DNA of 6,781 nt, taken from Thermoplasmata archaeon. Lineage in GTDB: Archaea; Thermoplasmatota; Thermoplasmata; Thermoplasmatales; Thermoplasmataceae. Shown here one piece after another: positions 6,514-6,781 of the stretch. The stretch spans positions 1 through 6,781 of the forward strand of contig JAJZLW010000116.1 of the NCBI GenBank assembly GCA_021850505.1, written 5' to 3'. Each line of letters opens with the position of its first letter. Position 1 is the first letter of the stretch. The translations under genes and the position numbers were made by a program. Below the pieces are notes generated by a model that was given only the letters and a program-made list of their open reading frames with translations, was not told the origin of the DNA and made no database searches.

Positions 6514-6781
6514 ATGACAATTATTCGAAAGGTGGACCAGTTGAATCCTGATCCTTCAATCGTCGATGAGGCAGCTGAAATAATAAGATCTGGAGGCACT
6601 GTCGTGTTTCCAACGGAAACCGTTTATGGGCTGGGTGCGGATGCCACAAACGGGGCAGCATGCACAAAGATATACAACGCAAAGGGAAGGCCTCCCGACA
6701 ATCCACTCATAATCCACTTTGCATCTGTGGACATGGCGAGGAATTATGCGGAAATAAGGCCCAGGATAAGAAGGGCAGCAG
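6514..6781 (+). CDS. sua5: Threonylcarbamoyl-AMP synthase (Sua5/TsaC/YrdC family), N-terminal 89 residues (3' end outside window)
   Basis: The enzyme condenses threonine, bicarbonate and ATP into threonylcarbamoyl-AMP, the precursor that the KEOPS/Kae1 complex uses to build t6A at position 37 of ANN-decoding tRNAs. The YrdC domain is plain: a helix DPSIVDEAAEIIRSGG, then VVFPTETVYGLGADA (30-44), the nucleotide and threonine-binding segment, then KIYNAKGRPPDNPLIIH (52-68), whose K57 and R59 are the conserved basic residues. ATG 6514 gives an N-terminus typical of the family. A TTG at 6541 preceded by GGTGG is an alternative but would remove the N-terminal strand. The mRNA is probably leaderless. 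The longer Sua5 form has an extra C-terminal domain that would lie beyond the window, so Sua5 versus the short TsaC form is not resolved here. Confidence 0.93.
   Translation, partial: MTIIRKVDQLNPDPSIVDEAAEIIRSGGTVVFPTETVYGLGADATNGAACTKIYNAKGRPPDNPLIIHFASVDMARNYAEIRPRIRRAA

Noticed and set aside
6541..6543. TTG start for sua5 with GGTGG at 6531-6535
   Set aside because: Plausible by spacing, but it would drop the MTIIRKVDQ strand that family members normally have; ATG 6514 fits both the family and the TATA box.
6462..6599. A 46-residue N-terminal extension of the aminopeptidase frame reaching back to 6599 on the - strand
   Set aside because: It would run across the TATA box and the first 80 or so bases of sua5, and the family's N-terminal strand begins exactly at the ATG at 6461.

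Overview
The window looks like a compact archaeal chromosome segment, most likely from the order Thermoplasmatales (Thermoplasma, Ferroplasma, Cuniculiplasma and relatives). The reasons are an M1 aminopeptidase of the tricorn-interacting-factor F2/F3 type, heavy use of AGG for arginine and ATA for isoleucine, almost no intergenic DNA, Shine-Dalgarno sequences only in front of genes inside the operon, and outward-facing first genes that look leaderless with a TATA box about 26 bases upstream. The genus cannot be fixed by eye.

Layout: (1) 1-282, the 3' end of glyA (serine hydroxymethyltransferase), + strand. (2) 279-1376, a protein with four CBS domains and a C-terminal domain that reads as a ribosome hibernation factor (HPF/RaiA, S30AE) fold, overlapping glyA by four bases. 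(3) 1377-2762 tldD and (4) 2772-4076 tldE (pmbA), the two halves of the TldD/TldE metalloprotease, following with gaps of 0 and 9 bases. (5) 4077-6461, an M1 zinc aminopeptidase on the - strand, converging on tldE with no base between the two stop codons. (6) 6514-6781, the 5' part of a Sua5/TsaC-type threonylcarbamoyl-AMP synthase gene, divergent from the aminopeptidase and running off the window. The only intergenic stretch of any size is the 52 bases between genes 5 and 6, which hold one perfectly symmetric TATA-like box.

How the genes may work together: glyA, the CBS-HPF gene, tldD and tldE are spaced like one transcription unit. TldD/TldE digests or trims unfolded peptides, and the aminopeptidase facing it finishes peptides released by tricorn or the proteasome, so the centre of the window is a peptide-turnover neighbourhood. 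The CBS-HPF protein would connect adenine-nucleotide status to the ribosome, Sua5 makes the t6A precursor for ANN-decoding tRNAs, and GlyA supplies glycine and one-carbon units. A shared theme of translation and amino-acid economy is inference. The most unusual items are the CBS-HPF fusion and the symmetric TATA box that appears to serve two leaderless genes. I see no mobile elements, CRISPR arrays, tRNA or rRNA genes, and no broken genes.
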